58,924 nt of DNA. Origin: an uncultured Saprospiraceae bacterium (GTDB lineage: Bacteria; Bacteroidota; Bacteroidia; Chitinophagales; Saprospiraceae). Positions 1 through 9,687 of the stretch are shown piece after piece; position 1 is the first letter of the stretch; every line of letters begins with the position of its first letter. The notes beneath the pieces were generated by a model. It saw only the letters and a program-made list of their open reading frames with translations, did not search any database and had not been told where the DNA came from. The stretch is taken from positions 1-58,924 of the forward strand of contig CALFWW010000183.1 of assembly GCA_937928575.1 (NCBI GenBank), read 5' to 3'. A program made the translations under genes and the position numbers.

Positions 1-43
1 TGAGATTAAGGCGAAAAACGTAAACATAGCCTTAGTTACGGTG

Positions 44-77
44 AGCCTGCCTGACTGCGCCAAGCAGACAGGGCTTT
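44..77. terminator. GC-rich hairpin near the window start
   Basis: An imperfect stem is formed by AGCC..CTG.CTGC and GCAG.CAG..GGCT, with the loop GCCAA, followed by a short T run. It may be the terminator of a gene lying upstream of the window. The rest of 1-202 shows no gene that I can support. Confidence 0.35.
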
Positions 78-202
78 TCAACGCAGATATCGATAAATTT
101 TTCTCATAGATAACCGCCATTTTGGGGTTCAATCTGTATTATTTGCTATGGGTAAGAATGAGTATTTTTAGACTCCGATAATTTTCACCTAAACAAATAC
201 GA

Positions 203-1369
203 ATGTTCACTTTTCTGTTTTATAAAACTTCGCTTAGAATTTCAAGCCTCTTGTTTATCTCATTATTGATGACCACTTCGGTCGTTGCTCAACCTTATAG
301 TGTTGGCCATACATCTACGACATTCATTGATGCTTCAAGAAATAACAGAGAGATTCCAGTCGAGATTTATTATCCAGCTAATGAGAATGGAGATGATGTT
401 CCGGTTGCATCTAGTTGTTTTCCTGTCATTTCTTTTGGACATGGTTTCGTAATGATGTCTGGTGCGTATCAGAATATCTGGGAAGTTATAGTTCCAGAAG
501 GTTATGTCATGGCGTTTGTAGACTCGGAAACGGGTTTCAATGTTAGTCATGGCGATTATGGTTTGGATCTCGCTTTTGTTTTAGAAGAATTAGTCGGTTT
601 AAATACTACTTCAGGTGTTTTATTTGAAGATAAAATTTGCGGAAAGCATGCTGTGGTGGGACACTCAATGGGGGGCGGTGCAAGTGTTTTGGCAGCTGAA
701 AATTCCAACAATATAAATGGATATATCGGTTTGGCGCCTGCAGAGACTTCTCCGAGTGCCATTGGTGCTGCGTCCAGTGTTGCTATTCCAAGTTTGATAT
801 TTTCAGGAACTGCAGATGGAGTGACGCCGCCAGCAGACCACCATGTTCCGATCCATATTGGATTGGGAAGTGATTGTAAAACCATCGTCAACATAACAGG
901 AGGTGCACATTGTTATTATGCCAACGAGGATTTGTTGTGCGATATAGGAGAAGGTGCTGCATCAATGGGGATAAGTATTTCAAGAGCAGAACAGCAAGCC
1001 ATCATGAATGATTATTTAATTCCTTGGTTGGCATATTTGAATGATGCGGAAGATTTTAATGTGATTCAATCTCAGTTATCCACAGACGAACGGATTACAT
1101 TTGAAAGCAATTGTTTTGTTACAAATATATTCGAAGCATCAGAAATCAAATGCTCAATTTTCCCAAACCCAACTACTGATATCCTTACCATTGATGGAGT
1201 GTCGGACAAATTGATTGGTGGAAATTATCATGTTTTTGATATGTTAGGAAAAGAAGTTTTAAGAGGTCGAATTGAGGGAAATATTTTTTCCATTAATCTT
1301 CAAGCTTTGAATAAAGGATTATATCATTTGGTTCTAAATGGTGAGCGTCGTACAGTTGTTAAAATGTAG
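203..1369 (+). CDS. Secreted alpha/beta hydrolase with T9SS C-terminal sorting domain
   Basis: A secreted serine hydrolase of the alpha/beta fold, nearest in look to the chlorophyllase/dienelactone-hydrolase/cutinase-like group. Residues 1-29 form a signal peptide ending in VVA-Q. The nucleophile elbow GHSMGG places the catalytic Ser at 155. The likely Asp is 205 (GTADGVTPP) and the likely His is 236 (GGAHCYY). From about residue 315 a type A T9SS sorting domain follows (FPNPTTDILTI ... GLYHLVL ... VVKM), so the protein should be exported through the Sec system and then by T9SS to the surface or medium. The substrate is unknown; ester or polyester hydrolysis is an inference from the fold. It stands alone, with 118 bp to the next gene. 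Confidence 0.85.
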   Translation: MFTFLFYKTSLRISSLLFISLLMTTSVVAQPYSVGHTSTTFIDASRNNREIPVEIYYPANENGDDVPVASSCFPVISFGHGFVMMSGAYQNIWEVIVPEGYVMAFVDSETGFNVSHGDYGLDLAFVLEELVGLNTTSGVLFEDKICGKHAVVGHSMGGGASVLAAENSNNINGYIGLAPAETSPSAIGAASSVAIPSLIFSGTADGVTPPADHHVPIHIGLGSDCKTIVNITGGAHCYYANEDLLCDIGEGAASMGISISRAEQQAIMNDYLIPWLAYLNDAEDFNVIQSQLSTDERITFESNCFVTNIFEASEIKCSIFPNPTTDILTIDGVSDKLIGGNYHVFDMLGKEVLRGRIEGNIFSINLQALNKGLYHLVLNGERRTVVKM

Positions 1370-1487
1370 ATCACAAATATTGATGGTAACCAATCACTCC
1401 AAATCGATAGACGATTTCTTTGGATTCCAAAATGTTCTATGTCCCATTATTTACCTAATTTGCAATTGACTAAGCAAAAGAAAAAAT

Positions 1488-2939
1488 ATGACTCCCGATA
1501 AGTATATCAAAAATTATATCAACGGCGCATTGATACCTGCTAGCTCCGGTGATTATATCGACAACATCAATCCAGCTGCTGGCAAAGTCTATTCTCATCT
1601 TCCTGATTCGGATGCCGAGGATGTGCAAATAGCTGTAGAAGCTGCCGAACGTGCGTTTCCGGAATGGTCAAAAATGGGGGCTCAAAAAAGATTTCGTATC
1701 CTCAATCGAGTGGCGGATATTATCGAACAAAATTTAGAATCATTTGCACATGCCGAAAGTGTGGATTCTGGGAAACCAGTAGCCATGTCAAGAAGTGTAG
1801 ATATCCCACGTGCACATGACAACATTCAATTTTTTGCAACAGCGATTATTCATTATGCTTCCGAAGCACATCACATGGAAGGTACTGCTTTCAATTTTAC
1901 GTTGCGTCAACCAATCGGGGTAGTGGGTTGTATCTCGCCCTGGAATTTACCGCTCTATTTATTCACCTGGAAAATAGCACCAGCATTGGCTGCTGGTAAC
2001 ACGGTAGTTGCGAAACCATCCGAGATTACCCCAATGACCGCATACATGCTGTCCAAGGCATGTAGTGAGGCAGGAATGCCTCCTGGCGTATTGAATGTAG
2101 TGCATGGATTAGGACCTAAAGTCGGACAAGCAATTGTCGAACATCCAAAAGTTAAAGCCATTTCATTTACGGGTGGGACCAATACTGGAAAAAAGATTGC
2201 AGCGATTGCCGCGCCAATGTTCAAAAAATTGTCTTTGGAATTAGGTGGAAAAAATCCAAATATCATTTTTGAAGATTGTGATTTTGACCAGATGATTGTG
2301 GATACTTTACGTTCTTCATTTTCTAACAATGGTCAAATTTGTTTGTGTGGTTCGCGGATTTATATACAGCGTTCGATTTATGAAAAATTTAAAGACGAGT
2401 TTGTAAAACGTACTCAATTTCTGAAAGTAGGAGATCCATTTTCTTCCGTGACTGATTTGGGTTCCTTAGTTTCAAAAGCGCATAAAGAAAAAGTGATGAG
2501 TTGTCTCGCTTTGGCAGAAGTGGAAGGTGGAAAAATTTTGTGTGGCGGAAAATCATTGGAAATGAAAGGAGAGATTAAAGAAGGATATTTCTTGTCACCC
2601 GCGGTAATTGAAGGTTTACCACCGAATTGCAGAACGAATCAAGAAGAAATATTTGGACCTGTCGTTACGATCACCCCATTTGATACAGAAGAAGAAGCAT
2701 TGGAAATGGCGAATGGAACCAACTATGGTTTATCCGCAACTGTATGGACAAAAGATGTCGCTAAAGCCAATCGCATGGCTGAAAAATTGCAGGCAGGAAT
2801 TGTGTGGGTAAATTGTTGGCTACTTCGTGATTTGCGAACTCCTTTTGGTGGAATGAAAAGTTCTGGTGTCGGCCGGGAAGGTGGTTTGGAAGCGCTTCGC
2901 TTTTTTACGGAGGCTAAGAATGTTTGTCAAAAATATTGA
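1488..2939 (+). CDS. Aldehyde dehydrogenase, 2-aminomuconate/2-hydroxymuconate semialdehyde type (ALDH8-like)
   Basis: NAD-dependent aldehyde dehydrogenase of 483 aa, the usual family length. The oxyanion Asn is at 153 (SPWNLPL), the general base Glu at 251 (LELGGKNP) and the catalytic Cys at 285 (NGQICLC). The CLC context and the Arg-rich SRSVDIPRAH stretch resemble 2-aminomuconic semialdehyde dehydrogenase and the related 2-hydroxymuconic semialdehyde dehydrogenase, which oxidise ring-cleavage products to the dicarboxylate. A 3-hydroxyanthranilate 3,4-dioxygenase at 16156-16674 makes the kynurenine-pathway role attractive: that enzyme forms 2-amino-3-carboxymuconate semialdehyde, which after decarboxylation is the substrate of AMSDH. 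No decarboxylase gene is present in the window. The ALDH class is secure; the substrate is inferred. Confidence 0.85.
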   Translation: MTPDKYIKNYINGALIPASSGDYIDNINPAAGKVYSHLPDSDAEDVQIAVEAAERAFPEWSKMGAQKRFRILNRVADIIEQNLESFAHAESVDSGKPVAMSRSVDIPRAHDNIQFFATAIIHYASEAHHMEGTAFNFTLRQPIGVVGCISPWNLPLYLFTWKIAPALAAGNTVVAKPSEITPMTAYMLSKACSEAGMPPGVLNVVHGLGPKVGQAIVEHPKVKAISFTGGTNTGKKIAAIAAPMFKKLSLELGGKNPNIIFEDCDFDQMIVDTLRSSFSNNGQICLCGSRIYIQRSIYEKFKDEFVKRTQFLKVGDPFSSVTDLGSLVSKAHKEKVMSCLALAEVEGGKILCGGKSLEMKGEIKEGYFLSPAVIEGLPPNCRTNQEEIFGPVVTITPFDTEEEALEMANGTNYGLSATVWTKDVAKANRMAEKLQAGIVWVNCWLLRDLRTPFGGMKSSGVGREGGLEALRFFTEAKNVCQKY

Positions 2940-2953
2940 AAATATTTTTGACA

Positions 2954-3059
2954 GTGATTTAGTGTAGAATGTAAAGTGTATGGTAGCTTCTCTTTTCATT
3001 CAACTTTACTCGAAGTATCAAGAGAAAGAGAATCCACTATACACTCTACACTAATTCAC
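2954..3059. terminator. Long inverted repeat between convergent genes
   Basis: The left part (GTGATTTAGTGTAGA ... GTGTAT) pairs with the right part (ATACACT.TACACTAA.TCAC) around a loop of roughly 30 nt. It lies between the converging ALDH and AsmA genes and probably terminates both. Confidence 0.6.
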
Positions 3060-3086
3060 TTTACACTAGATTGATTTTAAAAAAAA

Positions 3087-5810
3087 TCAACCCTCCTCCC
3101 ACTCAATATACTCCACCTCATCATCGCCTTCATCAAATTCTGGAATCACCTTTGGGACTGGTTCTTTGATTTTTTTGACAGGTTTCTTTCCATCATTATT
3201 ATCCTCAAGTTCAGCGACTGGTTTGGTTGGTTTATCATCAAAACCTTCTAATGTAATATCATCAACAGAATCTTCATTATCATATTCTGGACGTTCTTTT
3301 TTCCATTTGTCAAAATTGTCGATTACCACTAAACTTCCGAATTCTTTTTTGAGTCTAGATTGAATATCATCGCGACGATATTGGCTTAGCTTAAATTCTC
3401 GTTTGATATTTTTCTTATCAGTTTTGACACGATAGTTTTCCACATCACCAGCGATGTTGTAGTAAAGATTGAACCAGCCTTTGGTTTTTGTCGGTAGCGG
3501 TTTAGTTCCTTTATTTTGTTTTTTAATTTTATTAGCGAGTACTTGGCCTGCATTTACTTTGACATTATAATCAAAATCATTTTCAAAAGTGTGTTCACCA
3601 TTCACCATTAGATTCACCGCATTACTACGGATTAGCATGGCAGGCATGTAGACTTTCCCTTTTTTGATTTCAAGATAATTTCTCATGTTTTCAAAATGGA
3701 TATTTCTAAGATCACTGATATGCATATAATCAGAAAAATCATAAAGCATCCGAAAGCCTTTCAATGAACCATCATCAATACTCAAATCTCCAATTACGTT
3801 CAAGTCGTCGTAAACGAATTCACCTTCTTCATCCCATTGCGCAAACATAGCGAGTTGAGCGTTTAAGGTACCATTGACGTGTTTGTCCTGAATAAATTCT
3901 TGACCAAAGTTTTCTCCTTGCCTGAAAAATTCTTTGAAATCAATTTTATCACAAACCAATTTCGCCTTCATGTAAGGTTTCTCTTTAAAGAAAATTTTTC
4001 CATCCAAATTGAATGCGCCATCCATTGCCTCTGCATATCCTTTTAGCTCAACTTCATTATTTTCAAAATCTAATTCACCAGAAAAATTTTCTCCTTCAAT
4101 TTCGTTGTAATTAAATTCCTCAATTTTAATTTCTACCGTACCATCTAAAAATTTGGTCAACCTTTCTTGACTTGCCGTATGGGCTACTTGAATGGAATCC
4201 ATCACCTCTTCGGAAACTTCGTCTTCTTCCACATCGATGGCACCGATACTGAATAATCGATCCAGATCTACTCTTTTTCCTAAAATTTTGGCATTGAATT
4301 TTAATTCCGCTTTTTTAGAATTGGATTCATCTGCAAAAATCACTGGAAGGATATTGATGAATTTTCCGTTCAATTTAATTTCAGTACCTGCACCTTCTAG
4401 TTCCAAATTCTCGACCGAAAGACTATTGTTATTTAATTTCAAATTTCCTTTGTCTAATGTCAATTTCTCATCGGCGAATACAATCTGTGCATCATCAAAT
4501 TCGATACCTCCCGAAGCAATGACTTTTTTGATGGTCTTTGCACTCATCATGTCTTTTTGCCTTCCTTTTAATTTGAAATTGTGAACTTCAATCTCACCTT
4601 TACTGGATTTGACCCCTTCGATTTGAAGGAGATTGGTTAAAGTTTCGGTTGGGACTACACCATCTACTTGGAAGTCGATTTTTGGAGAATCAAAATTGGA
4701 AACTTTCAAATAACTTTCGATAAGTTCCCGATTGAAGTATCCTTTAAATTTCAATAATTCAAAAATGGAAGTTTCCATGGAGTGGTTTTTGCCATTTGAA
4801 AATCTGGCAGTCAGGTCTACATCCTTGATTGCATTTTTTAATTTGGAGGTAGTGATTCTTCCGTCTTTCAGTTGGAAGGATCCCATAATTTTCGGAGCCT
4901 CGGTTCTACTCAATTTTCCTTTAATCGACGTATCCAATTTAAACTGTCCACTACTTTGAAGATCGGCCATAGCAGAAACATATTTTTCAGGAATGAATTT
5001 AAAAACAGATTCCAGGTTGCTATCTTTACTACTAATTTCCAGATCAAAATCTGTTTCCTTTCCTGAGGCAGTGACCAGTCCGTTGACATTAAATATATTT
5101 CCTTCCAATTCTAAATTTGCATTGTCAAATTCGTAAGTACCTTCTTGCAAGTCCACATATACATTCGCATCGTACGCCAAGTTTTTGCCAACAACATATC
5201 GTTCTCCACCTATCTCAATAAATTCTGATTGAAACGATGCGACACTCTTAACCGAAAAATCATTGTTAGAAAAATCACCAGAGGTAGTTGCTTCGTTTAA
5301 TAGAAACACCATTTCTTGATTGGCTCTTTCGTCTATGTAGTGCAGTTCGATATCTTCAAAAGTTGCTTGTTCAATGGATAAAGAGAAATCACTTGCTTCA
5401 CTTTCTTCATTGGAAGATTTGGCGATATCAAAATTAGCTTTCCCATTTTTATCAATCTTAATTTGCATGGCACCATCATTGGCGATCACAGATTCTACTT
5501 TTATATTATCACCAAAGAGACTGAATAGTGCGAATTGAAATGAAAGCGTTTTTGCCTCCAATAATATGCCATCCATCGCATCATATAAAAACACATCATG
5601 TAATTCTGCAGAAGCAGTAGGGAAATCAGAAACCAAGTTCAAATCGAATTTCCCAACTTCCAACTCCGTATCCAATTGCTTATTGATTTCTGTCAACAAT
5701 TTGTCTCCAATCTTATTTTCAAAAAATGCTGCAATGACCGTCAAGATGATAACGGATACGATAATGAAGACCAGCAGTCCAATTCCAAAACGTTTGACAG
5801 TTTTATTCAT
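3087..5810 (-). CDS. AsmA family envelope protein
   Basis: A 907-aa protein with a short cytoplasmic N-terminus, one membrane anchor at about residues 9-30 (GLLVFIIVSVIILTVIAAF) and a long beta-rich periplasmic part. The opening after the anchor (ITKQL-type helix, then repeated short strands) and the C-terminal third with 'DGSLKGFRMLYDFSDYM' and 'VNLMVNGEHTFENDFDYNV' are typical of Bacteroidota AsmA/TamB-like proteins. AsmA-type repeat-groove proteins are thought to move lipids between inner and outer membrane. The last ~70 residues form an acidic low-complexity tail (DDEVEYIEWEEG). It is a single gene facing away from the tRNA. Its precise cargo cannot be read from the sequence. Confidence 0.8.
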   Translation of the reverse strand: MNKTVKRFGIGLLVFIIVSVIILTVIAAFFENKIGDKLLTEINKQLDTELEVGKFDLNLVSDFPTASAELHDVFLYDAMDGILLEAKTLSFQFALFSLFGDNIKVESVIANDGAMQIKIDKNGKANFDIAKSSNEESEASDFSLSIEQATFEDIELHYIDERANQEMVFLLNEATTSGDFSNNDFSVKSVASFQSEFIEIGGERYVVGKNLAYDANVYVDLQEGTYEFDNANLELEGNIFNVNGLVTASGKETDFDLEISSKDSNLESVFKFIPEKYVSAMADLQSSGQFKLDTSIKGKLSRTEAPKIMGSFQLKDGRITTSKLKNAIKDVDLTARFSNGKNHSMETSIFELLKFKGYFNRELIESYLKVSNFDSPKIDFQVDGVVPTETLTNLLQIEGVKSSKGEIEVHNFKLKGRQKDMMSAKTIKKVIASGGIEFDDAQIVFADEKLTLDKGNLKLNNNSLSVENLELEGAGTEIKLNGKFINILPVIFADESNSKKAELKFNAKILGKRVDLDRLFSIGAIDVEEDEVSEEVMDSIQVAHTASQERLTKFLDGTVEIKIEEFNYNEIEGENFSGELDFENNEVELKGYAEAMDGAFNLDGKIFFKEKPYMKAKLVCDKIDFKEFFRQGENFGQEFIQDKHVNGTLNAQLAMFAQWDEEGEFVYDDLNVIGDLSIDDGSLKGFRMLYDFSDYMHISDLRNIHFENMRNYLEIKKGKVYMPAMLIRSNAVNLMVNGEHTFENDFDYNVKVNAGQVLANKIKKQNKGTKPLPTKTKGWFNLYYNIAGDVENYRVKTDKKNIKREFKLSQYRRDDIQSRLKKEFGSLVVIDNFDKWKKERPEYDNEDSVDDITLEGFDDKPTKPVAELEDNNDGKKPVKKIKEPVPKVIPEFDEGDDEVEYIEWEEG

Positions 5811-5954
5811 TATGAGATGGGTATTTTCTGTGAAGAAGCAAACGAAAATTCAGAGAAATAGATGATAATTCCTCTTCATACGTAAAATTAGGGCTAATGA
5901 TTTATGTAACGAGTAAAAAAGACGGAATATTTTGAAATAATTTGAAAGAAATAC

Positions 5955-5985
5955 TTGTAATAAAAGCTTTGTAAAGCTATCTTTG
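5955..5985 (+). promoter_or_regulatory. Bacteroidota-type promoter of tRNA-Val
   Basis: A -33 TTG at 5955-5957 is followed after 20 nt by TATCTTTG at 5978-5985, a full match to the -7 consensus TAnnTTTG. The tRNA starts 16 nt further on. The same arrangement precedes the second tRNA of the window. Confidence 0.7.
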
Positions 5986-6001
5986 CAATCCTTTAAAGAA
6001 A

Positions 6002-6076
6002 GGGCGATTAGCTCAGTTGGTTCAGAGCACCTCGCTTACACCGAGGGGGTCGGGAGTTCGAGTCTCTCATCGCCCA
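6002..6076 (+). tRNA. tRNA-Val (anticodon TAC)
   Basis: The 75-nt cloverleaf is complete: acceptor GGGCGAT/ATCGCCC, D arm GCTC/GAGC, anticodon stem CCTCG/CGAGG with loop CTTACAC (anticodon TAC, codon GUA), and T arm GGGAG/CTCTC with loop TTCGAGT. The discriminator is A and the CCA end is not encoded. Confidence 0.96.
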
Positions 6077-6082
6077 CATTAG

Positions 6083-6113
6083 AAAAGCTTAGACATTTGT
6101 CTAGGCTTTTTTT
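6083..6113 (+). terminator. Intrinsic terminator of tRNA-Val
   Basis: The stem AAGCTTAGACA/TGTCTAGGCTT pairs fully with one G-U, has a very short loop and ends in seven Ts directly behind the tRNA. Confidence 0.8.
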
Positions 6114-6121
6114 ATGTCCCG

Positions 6122-6740
6122 CCTATTGCTTTTTTTAATTTGCCAGAATCATTTAATTTATGTCCTCCCAATTCGGTAGGAGGTCAGTTATATTTGAATG
6201 GGCAAGCATCTTTTAATGAGAATACTTGGTTGTTGGAAATATGTCAAGTAAAACCTTCAGATCTTGACAACTGCTTCACTAACTATTATAATTTAACGCA
6301 ACAATTTGGTGAGATAGATAAAATTAATCTTCGAGAATTTTATGATTCCAAGCTGGGCGGACATATAAAGTAAGATTAATTGTTAACAATGACTGTTTGC
6401 CTAGTAGTGAATTTATCAAAAATATTAGAATCAATAAGTGCACAACTGGGGGAGGCTCGGGAGGATTTGGGATGCAAAATGTAATAGGATTATTAGCAAC
6501 CAATCCCTTTAATTCTGAATTAAATGTTTTTTATAATTTAGAGCAAACAGGAGAATTTCAACTTCAATTAGTCGATATGGCACAAGTCAAACAATTCAAC
6601 TGATACCTTCAACGAATAAGGAAATAGGAGGACATTATTTTACATATAATGCAAATTATCTACTTCCAGGAATTTATAGTTTGCAAGCAAGACTTGGAAC
6701 CACTACTTTTTCTCAAACCATCGTAAAACAAAATCCATGA
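6122..6740 (+). pseudogene. Decayed fragment of a T9SS-secreted protein
   Basis: The coding signal runs through three frames. The first segment (to about 6360) ends in KLGGH and then hits stops. The next frame reads continuously as YKVRLIVNNDCLPSSEF, so one base is missing near 6360-6366. A second frame change near 6575-6580 joins FQLQLVD to YGTSQTIQLIPS. The repaired C-terminus (ELNVFYNLEQTGEF ... LLPGIYSLQARLG ... TIVKQ) is a T9SS type A sorting domain. No start codon or signal peptide is present: the frame simply begins at the tRNA-Val terminator, so the 5' part is lost. The final TGA overlaps the ATG of the next gene as ATGA, which suggests they were once translationally coupled. Confidence 0.75.
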
Positions 6741-7616
6741 GAAATTTTTTGCTATTTATAATTTTATTGCTAACAAATACATCGTTCGCGCAACTAACAC
6801 CAGAGTTTCTAATGCCAATCTGGTTTGAGGATACACAAGGGAACAAGGATACGATTTGGATCGGATCTGATATGAACTCTAGCTCAGAAATCAATCCTCA
6901 ATTTGGAGAGGTAGCTATTGAAGAACCGTTTGATCACATTCTGGAAGTAAGAGCTGCACATGGAGACGATTCAGAATGGGATGGATTAGAGTTGTCAAAA
7001 ATTATTGTTGAAGATGCAGATTCTCCTTCTTGTCATGGATTTGGAAGAACAAAAAGAATGATCCACGCAACTTATTTTCCACTCAAAATTTCTTGGGATC
7101 AAGATATGGTATTGTCCAATGAAGGACCGTGTGGTCAGAATACCGTTTTGTATCCTCACGTCGACGTCGATTTAATACAATTTTGGTGGCAAACGACACT
7201 TCCATTGTATTGTATGAGCGGGAATGACCACGTAATGTTAGATCAAATTGGGGTTTCAGAAACAGGTCAACCGAGAATTTCACATGAGGTTACAGGATTA
7301 GGGGTTATTGATATTTATGGCTTATACCTGAATGCATTTTAATGACGCACCTCATTGTTTGACTACCTTATCAAGTGAACCTATTTCCGAATCCCAATTA
7401 AGTTTGTTTCCAAATCCAAGTCAAGGTGTACTAAATATTGAAGGTATAGATCCATCAATCGAACAGTTTGAAATATCAGATATATACGGACGTATTTATC
7501 AAACAGGAGTGATTCAAAACCAGTTGCAAGTTGAAAATCTGGTTAATGGAGTCTATTATATTTCATTTTTCAGAGAAGATGGGAATGGGTTTACGAAAAC
7601 CTTTGTCAAGATGTAA
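6737..7616 (+). pseudogene. Secreted protein with T9SS sorting domain, split by a frameshift
   Basis: The first part (6737-7342) begins with a good signal peptide (MRNFLLFIILLLTNTSFAQ) and ends at a TAA inside GCATTTTAATGAC. Removing one T from this TTTT run gives LYLNAFNDAPHCLTT and joins the second part (to 7616), which is a T9SS type A domain (LFPNPSQGVLNIEG ... GVYYISFF ... TKTFVKM). The joined product would be about 292 aa. The middle is a beta-rich domain that I do not recognise. Either the gene is inactivated or the base is a sequencing error. The neighbour upstream also carries frameshifts, which favours real decay. If the shift is real, the first part is made without its export signal. 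Confidence 0.75.
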
Positions 7617-7650
7617 GGATAAAGAAAATTCGTATTTCCGATTTTGAGAT

Positions 7651-7690
7651 AAAAGAAAAGCCTGGACTAAGTCTTGGCTTTTCTTTTTTG
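7651..7690 (+). terminator. Intrinsic terminator
   Basis: The nine-base arms AGAAAAGCC (7654-7662) and GGCTTTTCT (7676-7684) are perfectly paired and followed by a T run. It closes the transcript of the two T9SS remnants. Confidence 0.8.
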
Positions 7691-7752
7691 GAGGACGATG
7701 TATTATATCATGAATTGATAATTTCATTTGAATCCCTTAACTTCCATCCATC

Positions 7753-8091
7753 ATGCAAAACAAATTCGACCAAAACACTTCCAACCTCATCAAAAAAGAT
7801 TTTGAACTAGAAATCGGAGATGAGCCATTGACAGAAGAAGAAATGCTGATGGCATTGGCGGAACGAGTGGCTTGGTTGATGGAATACCGACTTGAATTTT
7901 TGATGAGTTCTTTGTACCGATTGGATGTGCTTGAAGTGCATCTCAATAAGGCACTTTCTCCAGACGCAGAAGACCCACCTTATATCGCCATCGCGAAATT
8001 GATTATCGAACGAGAAAAACAACGCAATTACACCAAGCAAAAATACAAGCAAGAAAAACTGGATGATGAGTACGGGGATTTGTCATTGTAA
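7753..8091 (+). CDS. Conserved hypothetical small helical protein
   Basis: A 112-aa protein without signal peptide, rich in Glu, Leu and Lys and predicted mostly helical (EEEMLMALAERVAWLMEYRLEFLMSSL can be read as one long helix). A central segment SPDAEDPPYIAIAKLIIEREKQR is followed by a charged tail. I do not recognise a named family. Codon use and the clear frame suggest a real cytoplasmic protein. It sits alone between a terminator and a 400-bp gap. Confidence 0.6.
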   Translation: MQNKFDQNTSNLIKKDFELEIGDEPLTEEEMLMALAERVAWLMEYRLEFLMSSLYRLDVLEVHLNKALSPDAEDPPYIAIAKLIIEREKQRNYTKQKYKQEKLDDEYGDLSL

Positions 8092-8490
8092 GTGCTAAAA
8101 TTATTGACTTGTCATTGGTAGTCAACAAATCTGGCTAAGCCTTAATAAAACTAGGATAGTAAAAAATGGAAGTTAATTGTTGTACTATTGTCATCCTGAG
8201 CTTTGGCTTGCAAGATGTCGAAGGATGCAGTAGATAGCAAATATCCCAACGTGCGAGTCTTGGGTACCGAGAGGAGCTGCGTTATATCATTGGTCGATGC
8301 CCAAGTTATATGCTTGACCCACTTTGGGGTCATAGGTAAATAAGATAAAAAGTATTCAAAGAAAAAACTGTAGAACAGGTAGATCAGTATTTTGATTAGC
8401 GTACCTTTAAAGCATACGCTATTTTTAATTTTCCATCTATATTTTTAGCTAAATTAGCAGCACATTTCAACAACCAAAGCTAGTTTCAAA
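8092..8490. other. 399-bp intergenic region with a degenerate repeat
   Basis: At 8189-8230 the sequence TCATCCTGAG ... GTCGAAGGATG resembles a palindromic intergenic repeat often seen in Bacteroidota genomes, here interrupted. A small open frame on the minus strand (8151-8333) covers it and has no coding character. I see no gene here. Confidence 0.35.
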
Positions 8491-8946
8491 ATGAAAAATG
8501 TCGTTCTAATTCTTTGTTTCCTTTTTACAGGTGCATCCACTCATGCACAAGATGCTTATGATCAATCAATCGGACTTCGTGGTGGACCTTACGGAGGAAT
8601 TACGTACAAAAAATTTATCGGGGTGCCAGCTGCTATTGAAGGAATCGTTGGTTTCAACTATACGAATGGGCGTACTTATCTAGTCACTGGTTTATTTGAA
8701 TATCATGTTTTCATTTCCTATCGGATAAATATTTATGCTGGTGCAGGAATTGATATTGGTGGTGGAAAACCATTGGGTGCAGAAAAAGGAATTTTTAGAT
8801 TGGGCGCAGATGCGATTGTTGGAGGGGAATATACTTTTGAAAAATTGCCCATCAATTTTTCCATCGACTATAAACCAGTTTATCAAATTATTCAAAATGA
8901 ATTCTTTTTTAATGAGTTTGCTTTAAGTATTCGATACATTTTCTAA
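8491..8946 (+). CDS. Small outer-membrane beta-barrel-like protein
   Basis: A 151-aa protein with signal peptide MKNVVLILCFLFTGASTHA-Q. The mature part alternates Gly/aromatic residues in short amphipathic strands and ends in the aromatic terminal strand ALSIRYIF, a typical barrel C-terminus. It most resembles the OmpA-like/OMP beta-barrel group of Bacteroidota; the specific role is unknown. It ends 12 nt before recO and is probably co-transcribed with it. Confidence 0.65.
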   Translation: MKNVVLILCFLFTGASTHAQDAYDQSIGLRGGPYGGITYKKFIGVPAAIEGIVGFNYTNGRTYLVTGLFEYHVFISYRINIYAGAGIDIGGGKPLGAEKGIFRLGADAIVGGEYTFEKLPINFSIDYKPVYQIIQNEFFFNEFALSIRYIF

Positions 8947-8958
8947 CAATATTTTAAC

Positions 8959-9687
8959 ATGCTCATCAACACCAAAGGTATTATTGTCAGAACTATGAAG
9001 TACTCCGAGTCGAGTATCATCACTGATATTTATACCGAGGAAGTGGGAATGCAATCTTTCATTATCAGTGGCGTCAGAAGTAAATCGGCCAAAACCAAAG
9101 CCGGTATTTTTCAAGTCATGACCATCGTTGATTTGGTCGCTTATTTTAAATCTTCCTCCAAATTAAATCGAATAAAGGAAGTGAAACTAGATCATATTTA
9201 TGAAGCGATTCCATTTCAAGTACCGCGAAGTTCTGTAGGAATCTTTATGACTGAAATTGCTCGTAAATCAATTGTTGAACCAGAGGAGAATCCTAGATTA
9301 TTTAAATTCGTTTGTGATGCATTTATTTTTTTGGATACCACCCAGCAATCATTTGCAAATCTACATCTATGGTTCATGTTGGAGCTGACTTCCTTCTTGG
9401 GTTTTTTGCCAGGTGGTGCATTTACGGATAATACTCCTTTTTTCGATATGCGAGAAGGATTGTTTATGAAAGAAAAACCGGATCATCAACAATATTTAGA
9501 TGAAGAAATGAGCAGTTTTATCAGTCAGTTTTTACAATTAACAAAAGAAAATTGCCATGAAATCAGAATGAATCGGGTACAACGGAAACGCTTATTACTC
9601 AATTTAATTGATTATTTTCGGCTTCATATTGATAACTTTCCCACGATACAGTCCCACATCATTTTAGAGGAAGTTATCGACGAATAA
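8959..9687 (+). CDS. recO: DNA repair protein RecO
   Basis: A 242-aa RecO, which loads RecA onto SSB-coated single strands in the RecFOR pathway. The N-terminal OB fold begins with the conserved LINTKGIIVRTMKYSESSIITDIYTEE pattern (start of the protein) and SGVRSKSAKT. The C-terminal helical part contains the 'LWFMLELTSFLGFLPGG' region. The Bacteroidota version lacks the zinc-finger cysteines, as here. The start ATG is followed at once by the conserved N-terminus. It is likely an operon with the small barrel gene upstream; PBP1A follows after 81 bp. Confidence 0.93.
   Translation: MLINTKGIIVRTMKYSESSIITDIYTEEVGMQSFIISGVRSKSAKTKAGIFQVMTIVDLVAYFKSSSKLNRIKEVKLDHIYEAIPFQVPRSSVGIFMTEIARKSIVEPEENPRLFKFVCDAFIFLDTTQQSFANLHLWFMLELTSFLGFLPGGAFTDNTPFFDMREGLFMKEKPDHQQYLDEEMSSFISQFLQLTKENCHEIRMNRVQRKRLLLNLIDYFRLHIDNFPTIQSHIILEEVIDE

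Noticed and set aside
6140-6603. Two separate small genes
   Set aside because: Their translations join into one protein once a missing base is restored; each starts with TTG inside coding sequence.
8151-8333. 60-codon minus-strand frame
   Set aside because: It lies over a degenerate intergenic repeat and its amino-acid use is not protein-like.
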